A stretch of DNA of 64,000 bases, from contig JAACJP010000008.1 in the NCBI GenBank assembly GCA_013368375.1, forward strand, positions 682,001 through 746,000. Reading direction: 5' to 3'. A model generated the notes under the pieces. The model was not told the origin of the DNA, ran no database searches, and saw only the letters and a list, made by a program, of their open reading frames with translations. This DNA is from Tricholomella constricta. Lineage: Eukaryota; Basidiomycota; Agaricomycetes; Agaricales; Lyophyllaceae. How positions within the stretch are numbered: position 1 is the stretch's first letter; every line of letters begins with the position of its first letter. Position numbers and translations under genes: made by a program. Positions 9,907-23,800 of the stretch are shown in pieces.

Positions 9907-12900
9907 GGCTGTACAGACGCGTAAGGGTCGACGTGTAAAGATAGAAAGTACTGATAATAGATAGATTATATTCCTGACTATGTTACATCAGCAACACAGG
10001 CATAAAATCTCGTCGACAGAAACGGAAAAGGAGAAAAACGGGTGGAAATTTGGGACGAGAAGCTTAACATATCGAAGAGAGGGGGAAATATTTAGGAAAA
10101 GTAAAAACCTGGCAGATAATTATGATTCACGGACATTCGCCAAATTTCGTTTTACTTACTCTCACACACTGGCACTGATCGAACATTCAACTGCATAGTA
10201 GCACTCCGCTACTACTACAGTATGACGCCTTGACGTGAGTCCTTCGCGCAGTTATGTGAGCCTGGACCTCCCACACTCTTTTTCCTGAAATCATAGGCTA
10301 GCTTCAAATACAACTCAGTACAAATGCGTCTCAAGCACGACTCTACGTATGGGTTATACCCGACTTCACAGATATATTCACGCCCTTGTGGACATTCTGC
10401 TCTTCTCTGCCCAAGAATCCTATCATGTCGACAGAATTTACAACCCTGTTCCAAAGATACTACAATCTTGAAAAAGTGCCCATGAGCGAGAAGCAGCCTT
10501 TTCTTCTACCTGAACAACATCTCTTGTCTTACATGACATAGATGCCTTTTCTAGGTACTCAAAAGTCGGTGAGAGGTTCGAAGCTATCCTGTGAGTCGTC
10601 GGATGCTAACCAGAGGTCTTGCGTCGATGGTCTCGGGGAGTCCATGGGAATCTACAGATCTATGTGGGAGCCATACCGACACTTTCTATTCCTCAGTGCC
10701 CTGCGTTCCCACATGAAGGCAAAACCATCTCCTAGCCAGACGACAACCGTGAACTTCTTCTCAAAGTGCTTGCCTTTCCAAGTCTGCTTCTATTCGTAGT
10801 CTATCGGGGCCGTGTTAAGCGTGCGATGCACCCTGCACCAACACATTTCCCATTGACCATGTTTTGACGTGGCTTCTGAGCTCTTCTCATTGGCCCGAAC
10901 TTTCAGGGCTAACCTGTTTGCTGTTATTCGACCTGGTCTGGTCAACTTCCAAATGTCATTGGCTCCTCTCCCTCGTCATATGGTACCTACTTTCCCCGGC
11001 TGCACACGCTCTCCTTTGCCGCAACAAGCCGCAATACACTCTGCCAAATTCCGCCGGTATCTGGGGCATTCAGTTGCCTGGACTATCCCTGACATCTATC
11101 ATTTTCTGGATCTACGCTAGTCGAACGGACCAATAACACTTCAAGGAATTTCCCTGTCCTGGATCTCACTCAGGCTCATGGGATCAACAACATCTCAATC
11201 ATTTCCTGGTTAGAGTCTCTCCCAAAGTTCAGCTGCAATCTGTATGACCGTCGAAACACGAACTTATGATGAACATGACCTGATGTTGATTTGTTCCACA
11301 CTGTGCCTTCAACGGATATTTTCAGCTGTTATCCGTATCACGATTAATCATCGGCGCATTGCGAAACGCAAGATGCAACTGTTGTCATAGTCTTTCGGTT
11401 GGTTGCTCAGAAGCATCGCCACCGTCTTGGGCACATGTTTGGATGTTACAGACCATCACTATTACCACGAGTTGAGGTCATATGGTTGTTACCTCGGCCT
11501 GTCCAACATCTGAATTCAATGCTCCGAGTCGGGACAGTCGTGAGAGACGACTGTGCCTTTACCATTTCGGACAAAGTAGACCTGATATTCACGTTGAGGG
11601 GTTAAGCAGCTCCTGAATATCTGAATTGCTCTTGCGCAGGAACGTGTACAGGTGATCTGCGCACAGCACATTTACGCGAGAAATCTACTGAAAGCCTTTA
11701 GCAGGTATTCATCCTGAGTTTTGTCCTGGTGACTTAGGAAACGGTAGAACCTAGGCCATAGAGTTCCCGACGGCTACCTCGGGAACAAAAGTCTATGCCC
11801 TCCATACCTAAACTATGGTGATGGCACGAGGATGGCATCCGATAGTGTGTCTCTCATGCGACGTGACATCTGAAGCGACAAGTTCGTCGATGGCCAGAGC
11901 ATGTTACTCTGATACAGGCAGGCAAATTTCACAGTTCAGACCAAGTTCCTCGTTGGTGTGCACACTAGGTGACAATATATTCAAGTTCGCCAATCTCCCT
12001 GAATAAAGATGGAGATGAATGACATCAGGAATTTGTCAAGAGTATGAACGGAGACAATTTTCCGTGACAGTCATGAACTTGGGGGAAGACTGCAGAATGG
12101 CAATTCTACCAACGGGGACCTCAGCGCCAATGGGATCCAAAATACGTTTCTCAAACAGCACGGAGAACTGTAATTGGAAGGCGTGGAAAGGAAACAGAAT
12201 CACAAAAGGTTGAGGTAGTTTGTATTCCAACGTACGTACCCTACACGGCTATCGAGCATCCAAACTGTTTAACATTGTCGCGCGGATTCAATCTAGAATT
12301 GACCAGCCTAACGGAATGAAGACCCCCCCTAAATCTGCATGTAAAGACGTTTACGAGTGGAATGGAGGGTTCAGGACGTTCGGGGAAGCATCACCTTGGA
12401 ATGACCGCCTGTTTCCTCTTCGACCGACCAAATTGAAGCACAAAATTCTTTCATTCATTCTAAACTATTCTAAATCGCCCCGAATCCTTCCGACAAGCCT
12501 GGTCCTACCTTCAAGAGTTTCGCGTTCATGGAATATCTGCACTTACTAAAAGACAGTTAATGTTGTGCCTCAAATCGACCGCAACATCCAAACGCCCGAG
12601 GGTTTTTTCAATGGCTTGATGGTGAGCATCGTGCATGAGACATGACTGCATGGATGCATCCAGTTAGTACTTGTCTAAACCGACGCGGTGTGGTCACCTT
12701 CGATTTATTTATATTGCATCGTGCATGTCAAAGGATATGTAAGGTTCACGTAGAACCACATTCATTTGCCTCACATGTCCATCTACCTGCAATTAGTCTG
12801 GACTCTGGAAAAGCTCTCTTGTACTCGGCCCAAACCATTGATTCTAAATCACCAGCGGTACTTATGATTCACAGGATTCCAACCCCCGTTTCTCCATCTC

Positions 12901-15900
12901 ACATCGAAATCGGAAGCATCCCCATTTGATTCTGGTCGGAGTACGATGGTCGTAGGCTCGGGACAAAGACTTTAAGAAAACCCATGGACCACAGTCATCC
13001 CGTCCGATGCGTAGCTGTGGTAATTATTACACGCAGTCACTCAGCAGCCTGCAGACAGTCTCATGGCAGCATACCGACATGGCGATGATCTCGCGTTCTC
13101 CTCGTGTTAGCCAGCGTAACCATATCTGGTTTCGCTGGCCGACAATCACACCTTTTTAATGTACTTGGTCGAGGGGTATGATTCACGGATGGCTGATAAT
13201 CTATGATCGGCTACAGTTCCTCGACATGTGATCATTATCCCAACCCATGGCCGTTGGTCTCCCGCTGTATGATCCGCCTGGATCCTCATACTATCTCTGA
13301 CTCACACACCTCGATGAACGCGCGGTCGTCTCAGGGGAACTGGTCTGGAGATCATGAGATATATCATATGAGCGTATCATCACATTATATTGCTCATCCA
13401 ATGCGGTCTGGAGCTTTTCGCCTCGAATGATGGGTGTGTGACTATGGATCCTCGTAGGTCCCAAGGCACTCTGCCCAACGTTCGGACACCAGATCAACCG
13501 GTCTGGACAGAGTTCCCTTTGGGTGCCTGTGCACTTTCCAGCCCACGGCATCCGGCGACACGGGCTTCCACTTAATTGTCGTTCTTTCAGACGCCGGAAG
13601 ATCACCCGAGGGAGCCCGACGGGCTTTCATGGCCTTTGTTCCATGTGCGTTTTATTTTACTTTGAAAAGGACTAGTTGCCCCACATCACCCGAGTCCCCG
13701 ACCCGAAATTCATGGAGCTGGCTGCCTGGGCTGGACAATGGGACAGCCTGCTTCATAGTTACTCAGACATTCGTGCCACATGCCCTTGTCTTCATTTACA
13801 TGCCGTAAAGCTCCTAACGGTTAGACGCTGGCTTTTCATTCTGGTTGGTTGGTGACCAGACAAACGTTCGTCATGGTGTCAGAAATGCAGACCTTCCACA
13901 TGCATATGGATGAAATGATAAACGTGTGGCCGGAGGCCCATGGACCAACAGTCCGTGGCCCACAGATACATTCGTATGTCCCTTGTATGTGTAGATACTA
14001 GACGGCGTCCCGACAGTTGCCTTAAAGATGACCGACGAAACCTCATCATACATAACTTTAAACTAGGTCAACCAATATGCCTCCGTCCACTGTTTGACAA
14101 CGTCCTCCCGAGTCCCCCGCCCCCGCATCGTATGAAATTCGAGTCCTCCGCATCAAGGGCGGCTGCCCAGATCAATATAACTCTATAACTGACCTCCCCG
14201 CCGCGCCGTAATATGACCAGTTAAATCAATATTCATCCTTCCCAATTTCAAAATACTAGCGGATGCACATTATTTGCCCGCCCCAGAAACGAGTTCACTC
14301 AAGCACCACTGAAGCCTCTCCCAAACCTTGGCGCATTCTGGAAGATTTTTGCATTGCTCCCGGGGACCTAGTCTTTCTGCGAAGTCAGTACCATGTACCT
14401 TCATATATTCATATCACGAGAATTATCTGTACCCCGCACTCGCATGCGGGGCACCCCAGAACACAACCCGAACAGCTGTACTCGATATGCCTCCCTTGAT
14501 GCACTATGTAGCCAATAATCGTTCTCGACGCCGCCCCCAGCCAATATGTCATGCGACTACCGCCCCCCCCGCGTCGGAGGCCTAATTGGTATGTTAGTTT
14601 CAGGCTCAGAGCGCCCTACGCAGGGCCCGAATGCAGCCACAAGCCACCCCCGTACCTAGACCCTCGCCATCATTCTCTTGGCCGCAACGGCAACGACAAA
14701 CGAGGGTGGAAAGAGCGTATTCGTACATCGGCAAGGGGAGGTGCCTTTACGTTCCATTCTACACAGTAACATGTAACAACCAGTACTACTAGTGTGCTAT
14801 TGGCATACCATAGTCATTTGATACAGACCAAGTCGCGGTGGTAAAAACGCAACCCCGGTATCGGACAATAATAGCCCCTTGCACTTGCTGCACCGAGGAT
14901 GGATGGATGAACATATATGTCCGAGTCGGGTTCGGGGTCACGCCTGTTCGGTGCAGAAGGGCGACGGTGCGAGGCTTGATCCCCCAGCCCGCCTTCGACC
15001 TTACCGCCTATGGCAACCACAACCGTTTTGCCTCCTCCAGACGAGACCCTTGGACCCTGGCGCGAGTTGTAAGCCAGATCTAGACGATCCATCAAACGAC
15101 GGGCCTTGTCTATCACGTACCCTGAGCTAGCCCTGCGCGCGATGAAGTAATAATAAGTGGTGTACACCAAGGGAAGATGGCATTCGTAACAACGCTTAGA
15201 TTGCCACCACAAGATCACGGTGCAATATTGTGCGCAGGGATTCTTATGATGCAGGCGCACTAAGGTATCAAACTAAACAGACAAGAGGAGCAGAACAAGA
15301 AAGGTCCACTATAATTTGGGGGTGACACCAAAGTTGGCCGTACAAGATCGGCATGCACGGAGCCCAAGGGCTGCTACAAGCGTTATTGCACCTGCGACGG
15401 CGAGGAGGTCGATGTTTAGTGCGGCCCGGACGGGACACCGCTGGTAAACCACTCACCGCGGAAGCAAAATTTTTTGACTCGTGAATGTCAAAAATCAGCC
15501 CGTCGACCCCTATGCCGTCCGACGCTATGGCGGGCGTGCGTTCAACCGGATGTGAACACCCGCTGAATTACATACATACATACCGCGTGAATTAGCATGG
15601 GAACAACGACACGAGCAGTGTTTATTTCCGTTGAGGACATTGACTGAAGAATAGATTTCAGACAAGACATCAATGAATCCATTATATGCACAACGTAATC
15701 ATTAACCATGTAAACTAGCCGCGCGCCCTAGTGTGGGTGTGGGAGTAGGTAGATGTGTGGAACGTAAGGTGATGATGATGATGTAACTAGGAGGTACTAC
15801 GGGGATTAGGACGACGCGGCGAGAATAATGTGCAATGCCAAACCCAAAGAGAAGAAGGATGGGTGGAGAGGAATAAGGGATAAATGTTACACTATACAAT

Positions 15901-16245
15901 GATTATATACAGCACCAGTGGCGACCGTTCACCGCGAAGAGACGAACCCAGAAAAAGGAAAAGATAAAAGTACACATGGAGCCCAGAGACGAAGGTGATG
16001 GTGGTGGTGATAGTACAGGTGGTAGGTGGGTGACGGTGCGGATACAGGCGATATTTTTGGTGTCCGGAGACGGCGACGATAAGGATATGCAGCGGCCGAA
16101 AGCAAAGCGAAGTCGTGAGAGTCGTTAGGCAGGTGGGTATGGTGCTGATGTGGTATGCAAGTGAACCTTGTTATGGACGACGATTGCGATGCGATGATGA
16201 AGATGATGAATGCGAGAAAGACGACGAGGGGCCCCAAAGAAAGCA
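9907..16245. other. Gene-poor stretch with no supported gene
   Basis: Over 6.3 kb, the open frames are short, mostly lack an ATG start, and do not join across plausible introns into any protein I recognise. A cysteine-containing minus frame at 10215-10454 starts with TTG and is not convincing. Simple repeats occur (GATGATGATGATG near 15772-15784). No LTRs, terminal repeats or RNA-gene boxes were found by eye, but decayed elements would be missed. Confidence 0.5.
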
Positions 16246-17809
16246 TCAGACTGTGGCGTTTGGCGCCTGGAAATGGAAGAGGCGTTTCAGCTTCTCCTCA
16301 ATCTCGACTTCGACCTCGACTTCGACCTCAACTTCCTCGCCATCGACAAGACGCTTCTCAGTGCGCTTCTCGATCCTTGTCTTGGGAGGAAGGCGCATGA
16401 CGGGATACGTCTTGATGTTGTCGTATGACCAGGAGCGGGCTTACGATGAAAGACGATTAGAGAATTATTAAAGACGCAGTCAAAGAAAACTCACTCTCGA
16501 CGGTCGGGCGCTTCGATTTCTGAGGAAGCGAGGTCACGCTGTCACACCTCTGGGTCCTATCCGAATCGTCCTCAAGCCCGGCAGAGCTCGCTTGAGAAAG
16601 AGGCGAGCGTGCACTTCTGCGACTCGACGGGGCTGACAACTGACTGGACAACGACATGCTCGAGGCGCTGCTGTTGACCCGCATCATGACCGGGGGCACA
16701 AGGAGTTTGCCTTCTGCGCCCCGCTGGAGGAGAGAGCGCTCGCGCTTCTGGGGGGGAGTGGGGGGGAAGGAAGCTGGGAAGGATGAAGAAGAGGAGAGGG
16801 GGGCCGGAGATGCTGACTGAGACGTCGAGGGGCGAGATGTCCGTCGGAATGATTGAGAGAACCGAGTCAGTAGCTCGACGTCGGTTTCAGAAGCTGGATA
16901 TGTGGGAAGCGAGGCCGAGGTGGTGCGGGGATATGATGCAGATGACGTCAGGGTGGACTGAACGCCGCGAGAGGAGCGAGTGGCAAAGGACTTGTGGGGG
17001 ACTGGGGTAGAAGAGTTTGGAGCGGTGAAGCTGTAGATGCTGGAGCGCCAAGCGTTGGAGCCGTCGGTCCATCCAGGGATGGGTTTGCGGGGCTCGGTGG
17101 ATGAGATAATGTGGCCGTAAGCGTTCCTCTTCTGGGGCTCGGAGCATAGCTCGGTGGCAATGCGACGAGCCGCCATCATGACACCGCTGGAGTAGTCATT
17201 GGGGGTGGGAGGGGGTAGAGGGGTCTCGTCCTCATGAACGGGGGCGGGAGGTGGGGGAGGGGGGAAGTTGTATATCGCAGCGAGGGTAGCGAGAGACGGA
17301 GAGTTATAAGCGGGGAGAGAAGTGGCAGAGTCGACTGAAGATTGAGACTCGGGTGAAGAGGAGGCAGTGGAGTCGGAGTCGGCAGTGCGTGGGGAAAAGG
17401 CGACAGGAGAGCTATTCGAGCGCTGGCGGTCTGGGTTGAAGTTGTGGGGAAGACCGCGGTTGAGATCCACCATTTGGCATTGGTCGGAGCAATAAAGGGG
17501 GGTGGGTCCCTGGTCGATGACTGTGCGAAGCCTGACAGGCTGGGCAGCAGGGACCGGCTGGGGCTGAGGCTGAGGCTTGGAGTCTGTGCGTTTGAGGGCG
17601 CCGTTGGGCTTGACGCGACCGGTGCCCTGGACGAGGCCACCACCACGCTGGCGGGCAGTGGCACTTTGCTTTGTGCGGCGGACGGGAGAGGAGGGGGGCG
17701 GGGCGGGAGGAGTGGGAGTAGGAGCAGGGGGGGCGACGACGGGGACTTGGTAGCGTTTTGGTTGGATATGCTTGTCGCAAACGGGACACCAGGAAGTATC
17801 GTTGTCCAT
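16246..17809 (-). CDS. Ecl1-type life-span regulatory factor family protein
   Basis: Two exons (16495-17809 and 16246-16439; intron 16440-16494) give 502 aa. The N terminus MDNDTSWCPVCDKHIQPKR and, about 105 residues on, TPLYCSDQCQMVDLNRGLPH form the CxxC...CxxxC zinc-binding signature of the Ecl1/'life-span regulatory factor' family. The middle is long, disordered and Ser/Pro-rich, with poly-Pro runs. The C-terminal exon carries RSWSYDNIKTYPVM, also typical, then a striking Glu-Val repeat (EEVEVEVEVEVEIEEK) encoded by a short tandem repeat at 16308-16336. In fission yeast Ecl1 proteins extend chronological life span and respond to starvation. The fungal basidiomycete forms are longer. The role here is by family only. 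Confidence 0.85.
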
Positions 17810-20800
17810 GGTGGAAAGGGGGAAAACAGCAGCGAATGAACAGCTTCAACCCGGTTGTTATAACCGCTTCCCCAGATCGCGATCTTGTCCCCATTCGGTC
17901 CTTCACATCGCTCCCCGGAGCGGTGGCCCGGCCATGGTCCCCGCGGTTATTTCGATCAATCCCCATATTCATGATTACCAAATCTCCGTCTCATTTCCCC
18001 GTAATCGGCAGTCTCCGTTACTCCTTTCGGGGTCCCTGGTCCCATTCCCCGCGTCGCCACCAAGACGCCAAAACGTACTCGATCGTCGAGACGTCCTCGG
18101 ACTCAAGACCGATATAGATCCACCTCTACTCGGCAACTCCTCTTCCCGCTTCAACCATGTGCCTCTCGTGACCCTCCCTCCTCCTCCTCGCCTTTCGCCG
18201 CTGGCATCCTAGCTGCCGCACCTTCTGCCTCCTCTCCTCCCCTCCGGAACTCTCCCATCCCGAGAACTCCCACCGTGCTCTCCTTCTTGCCGCCCCGAGG
18301 TCCTTCCTGGCTCCGAAATGAACCTCTCCTCTTCTTCGTATACACATGCCCTCATTCAACTCAACTCTAAAAAACACACCGCCCACCACGCGCGACACCC
18401 CAAACCCAAAGCTATTTACGAACCCCGAACCCATCAACGCTCTCTCCACGCATTCTCGAGGATCTGCGTTTCGTCTACTTGAGGACTTGTGCCTGCCTCC
18501 CATCTATTTTCGGTGCAAACCAAAGTGTCCAGTCTCCTGCATTGACTTTTTCACTTTACTTTTCGGGGCTTCTTGTTCTATCCTGCACTGTTCTGGAAAT
18601 GAGCGACCTGGACACTCTGCACACTCTGAGCGAAGTGTCAACGTTATCACGGGATATGACTATACCCCCAAACCTTCCTCAACACGACACACGGGTCACC
18701 ACAAGTGACTCAAGGCTACATATGAGCACTCCGCCTACGGACACAAGATCAAATAGGCACGCCCTTCATTTATTTCGCGCGCCAGCGCTCCCAGCGCCCG
18801 CGCAAAATCCGCTCTCGTTTCACGCACATGCATGTGACCCCCCGCACGCCAGTACAGCGTACGAACTTACAATATACGCGGCGAAACGCTTACCTCCGCC
18901 CTCCGCCGCCCCACCTTTCCGTCCCCTGCCCACCCAATCCGGTGCCAGAACTTTGAGTTCACTCGCAAAGCTAGAAACCGGGCTCGCAGGGGTAGGGATG
19001 CCTTCGCCGTCCGAGGAGCATTACCATACAACCTCGGAGCCCAGCTTATACGACCCTCCCCTCTCGCCCACGCCTCGCCCGGATGTTTGTTCTGTGGAGA
19101 AACTCGCGTTTCGCGGGGGGGCGTACTGGTGCTGGTACTGGTAGGCTATTGGATCTCTAGACTCTGGTTCTTGCGCCCTGGGAAGAGGCGTTTGGGTCCG
19201 CGGCACCAGGACTAGTGCGCCGTCGCTCACTTACGTGCCCTTATTCCTTATTTGCGACTCTCGAATTAGCATAGCATTCCGGCGTCCACTTAATTTTACG
19301 AGTGCGCTAGTGTTACGACCTTTCCCCCAACATCTTGTTTTGATAATCATGATAAGTGCCATGTATGGAGCGCGCAAGCTAGGACTAAGACCATCACGCA
19401 TGATATCGATCGCCTGTGGGTCCGAGTGGGTGTGGGGTAAACGTGCGTCAGGCGTCAGCCGGGATAGGACGCGATCACAATGGGCGCCCACGGTCAGCTG
19501 GCTTGTTCATACTTACTTGCATTGGCATGCATATGCATCAAAGACTTCCATGCAGCTAGAACAGGTGAGAGCAGAGCCCAAGTGAGCTGCGAAGGGGTTT
19601 GGAGCTCCCGCGTCGCACGTAGCTCCTCTGATTCCGGTACTCCTTGATTGATTCTGTACCTGTGATCAGGCCAGAGTGCGAGTTGGGCAACAGAGTTGGT
19701 CGGTGTGGAGTTGTAGGTGCATATGGATTCCGGCGATCGTGTTGTTCTGTTTTGGGCGATCCGGGCTGGATGCCCTGCCGATGGTGCATAGATAGAATTC
19801 GCGACAGGGGGTATAGACGCATGCAATCGAAGAGGTGCGCGAACTGAGAACCCCTCGAGTCATTTATGGTGATCCATAACAAGGTTTCGCCTTCACTTTC
19901 ACGAAACAAATTCCCGAGAATGGAAACGATGTCCACACGGATGTCTGGCTAATGAAGTTTCTAGGCTGGGACTGCAGTAGCCATAGCATTTACGACACCA
20001 ATGATCATGGTATTATCGGTTCTGTCAACACGTTCAATGCATCCAAGCACTCTGAAATAGACTCGATAACATCATGCCGGTGGTCAAGAGACCCAATCAA
20101 GCTGTCAAAGGCTCTTGAGACACAAAAAATTCAACGCCATAGGAGTCCCTATGACAGCAAATGAGCTCCAGCCACCTCCTCTCAGTCTCATATCCACTGG
20201 TTGTCCTGAACTCTTGGGTTTCGATGCGTATATTGAATAGACGCCACTCGCCTAAGTCGCTTCGCGCCGTCCACGCGACGCCATCGCGATCAGGTCGCTG
20301 TGGATGTGATTTTGGCCTGCAACTATTAAGCCACGCGATATAGCCGTTGCAATAGCCGCCTCGGCTTGTTTTGGGAAACTTCTGTTTCCGCTGAGTTTTC
20401 ACATTCAAGGACAGACAAAAGCACTGCGATCCCAGGCCTCCCGCTCAAGGTATGCCGCCACTTCACATGGTATTGGTTCCGTCATCCGAGTCGGATACGT
20501 TGTGACTCACTGAGGCTCGGATTTCGGCGACGGTGGATATCGCGATAATCATCAGGCTGAGAGACCTCTAAACTCATCCCAAGATGCCCAACCTGTGCGT
20601 CTGATTTTCCCTCATTTTTTCCATCGAGCTTAATCTTTGGTTGAACGGGATAGATTCCGACGTTTAACCGGGACCGTGTGGGCCCTTGTGTACTGGTATC
20701 AATTATGCGCCAGGGGCAGTTCGGTGTTTCGGAGACAAATGGTATCACGTCCTGATAGCGATGTGCGTGCTCCAATTTTAAGCGCAGAGAGCCACACGAG

Positions 20801-23800
20801 ACGTTGATCAACGGTCCAAGGACGGGCGGATGGGCGTATCACTGTCACCGAGCAGGTTGATACATCATCACTTGGGCGTGTGTGCGTGCTGCGCGGCACC
20901 AGGAGACTCACCTTCCGCGTGATTTCGTGTCCCAATGGAATCGGAAGGAGATACGTCCTCCCATCCGCCTCGGGGGGCAAAGAGACTCGAGGGACTTGGC
21001 GTTGCGCTGTCCGCATGGTCCGCACAGTCCTGGTGGACCGTTCTTCCACCGCTGCCAACGGGCGACTGCTGTCCTACCAAGGACTCTTTTAGGCTCTTTA
21101 GGTTTCCCCAATCATCGTCTACAGTCTCGCGAGGTTTCTCCGCCCTGCTCACCCTCAGGCCCTGTTGTCGGCGTAGTTACTCGCGTAACGCTTTAACGTT
21201 TTTGCTTCTCAACTGGTCCCACTGGCAGTCTTTCTCATGTTCTTCGCATGTTCTTACATGTTCTTCTCATGTTCTTCTCATGTTTTTCCCTGACTCCTTG
21301 ATACACGGACTTCTCTCTTGCTGCTGCATCAACGGATGACGACATGACATTGGCGGCAAACGTCAACGTCTAGCGAGATTTCCTGCTCTTCCCTGTCCAC
21401 GTTTAGGAAGCTCTATGTTACTTCTTCGTTCGCTAAGGAGCCCCCTTCTTTCTTGCGGGCCCGCCTATGTCTGCCACGGACTTTGAAGTTCCAGCAGTTT
21501 TAAGTCGGCGAAAGCGCATCCGTCGCCGCCCTCTACCCCGCCCTCACACGCGCCACCGCATTCCTCCACAGCTCTCTCTCCCTCAACTTCCTTACGTCCG
21601 CCGACGGACTGCTAAAATTATGCGCTAGTCCAAGGGGGGATATCTATCCACTGTACTCCGGCGGGCCGCCGGTTGGGTTCAGAGACAAATAGACAAAATC
21701 ACCCGCACTTTTTCAAGTGCCGCAGCAAGCCGCACAGCAGCCCTGGACGATGTATTGGTTCCCATCACTCGATTGGTGCAGTTGCTGCCTCCTGCCGCGG
21801 CTTAGATGATCCAGGATCGTCTCAGCGGTTCACAAATCACAGCTTGCGTTTACCCTGTCCCCCTTGCAGCTGTCCAGATCGTTTCTCACTGCTCATTGCA
21901 CATGAGAGAGCTCTCATTTGCCCCTCGACAATCTTCAGGTCCAATCTTGAAAATTAACTCTTGCCATAGGACATTAAAGTTCCATAAGGCGTTGATGGCG
22001 ACAGCGACATTGCTCAGACACGTCCCACTCTCCAGGAACGTCAGCTGACTGGGGGATTTGCAGGGCGCGCATGGACGCCGTGGACAATCCATGCACTCCC
22101 CGAGCCAGATGTCGACCCCAACATGAAGGTTATCTACCCCGTATCCGCTTACCCCACAAATATTCGAAGCATTCATGCTCTTCACTCGCCAAGTTTAAAC
22201 CTGTCTAGGGTGCGATCCATGAATGCACATGGCAGGCGACATCCATGGCCGAGCCCGATACAATTTAATGCAATCATTGCATCGTTGTTTTCATCCCAGG
22301 GGCAGAGAGCTGTCTGTCACTTGTGGGTGTACTAGTTCTTGGAAAGTCGTCTCACTCCTACACAGACTTACTGTTTCTGAAACTAAATCGCCATTTTAGA
22401 TCTAAACTTTGGAGACCTCGCGCGAGTTTGTTTTCGTTGTTGTCATCATTTGTCGTGTTCGTGTGCTTTTATAGCATGACATCCTCCCACCATCTACGAT
22501 CGCGCATCTCATCTGGATCACGCGTCCGTATGCTCCCGCCGGCTTGCTGACATTTTTCACCGTAGAACAACGTTGTGAAGGGGCAACTGTATTAAAATTA
22601 CGCACACACGCGCCCAAACTATATCCTATCCCGCAACCGCCCGGCGGCTGCGACCCTTGGGGGTTACGAAGGGACATCTGTACAATCTCTATGGTTTATC
22701 GCACATGCTTCTCATGTCTCTCCCGAGCGCGGCGCGATCGGCTGACTGTTGTAATCTATCGCACCCAAATTCGCGCCGCAAGACTCACTTCTCTGGCGTT
22801 AATCGAATGGAAGTGGCCATCACAACCAAAAATACTGTACAACGTCATGGAATGGTCTCTGATTCAGCCGCCTCCAACACTACGGCATCTAAAGAATGTT
22901 TCTTGTGGCATATCCATTGTCTGGACCGCTCGGGTCAGCTGCCATTGACGGTGGCACTGCCGTTGGTATTTTGAGAAATGGCATCCATCTCTCAACTCGA
23001 CATACGTCCATGTGCAGGTCCATGTGTAGACTTCGGTACTATCCGTTGTTGTCCATTCCGTCAAATTGATCTTCCGTCCTTGCAGGCAACTTTGCACGCA
23101 TCATTGTTAGATGTTGCCTCCGCGCGTCCAAGTATACATCGCTGATTAATGATCCTCATCGACCATGGATCATTGAACGCTCATGACGGCGTCGCTCTCC
23201 ATCCAGGAGATGATGTCCCATAGTTTCTCTGCCACCCCCGGGTTTCAAAACTTCATCATTGATTTTCCAGATATTTGCCATCCAATCGACTAGTTTAGAC
23301 CACCCGTTTCCAAACAACAGCTGCTATTTCTGCTCACCGGCATCCCACTGTCGACGATATATGTTATCCGACGGCCGAAGCCTATATCTTCCGGCAACTC
23401 CGTCCTGGTGAGCCTCGAGTGCCGATATCCCTGGAGGTTCGCAGAGTATCAATGGCCATACAGGATTTCGGCCGTTATGGTCAGTCAGCGACTTTACCAG
23501 ACGGTGAACGATATTCCGGAGTGATCGGCCCCTGTGCCGCCGGGCTTGAACGTTCAGCGATCTTTCGACGCGGAAGCCCTTCATCAATACCACGTCTTCC
23601 CTCTCCACCATCACCATCCATCCCGTTCACTGAATCAGCTATCCGAGTTGCTAGCATTTGACCAGATGACAAGCAATCGGTCACCTCAGGAGTCCGTGTA
23701 ACAGGGGCAGATTGACTGCTCGCATCTCCTGAGCTGTGCCAGCTGCCTCTTACCCCGCATTCGCTTACCCATACGTACCTCCACCCCACTTCATAACCCT

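Noticed and set aside
10215..10454. Cysteine-containing minus frame as a small secreted protein
   Set aside because: It begins with TTG, has no ATG or signal peptide, and does not join to other exons.
18479..19144. 221-codon plus frame
   Set aside because: Pro/Ser/Thr-rich with no motif; composition fits non-coding GC-rich DNA.
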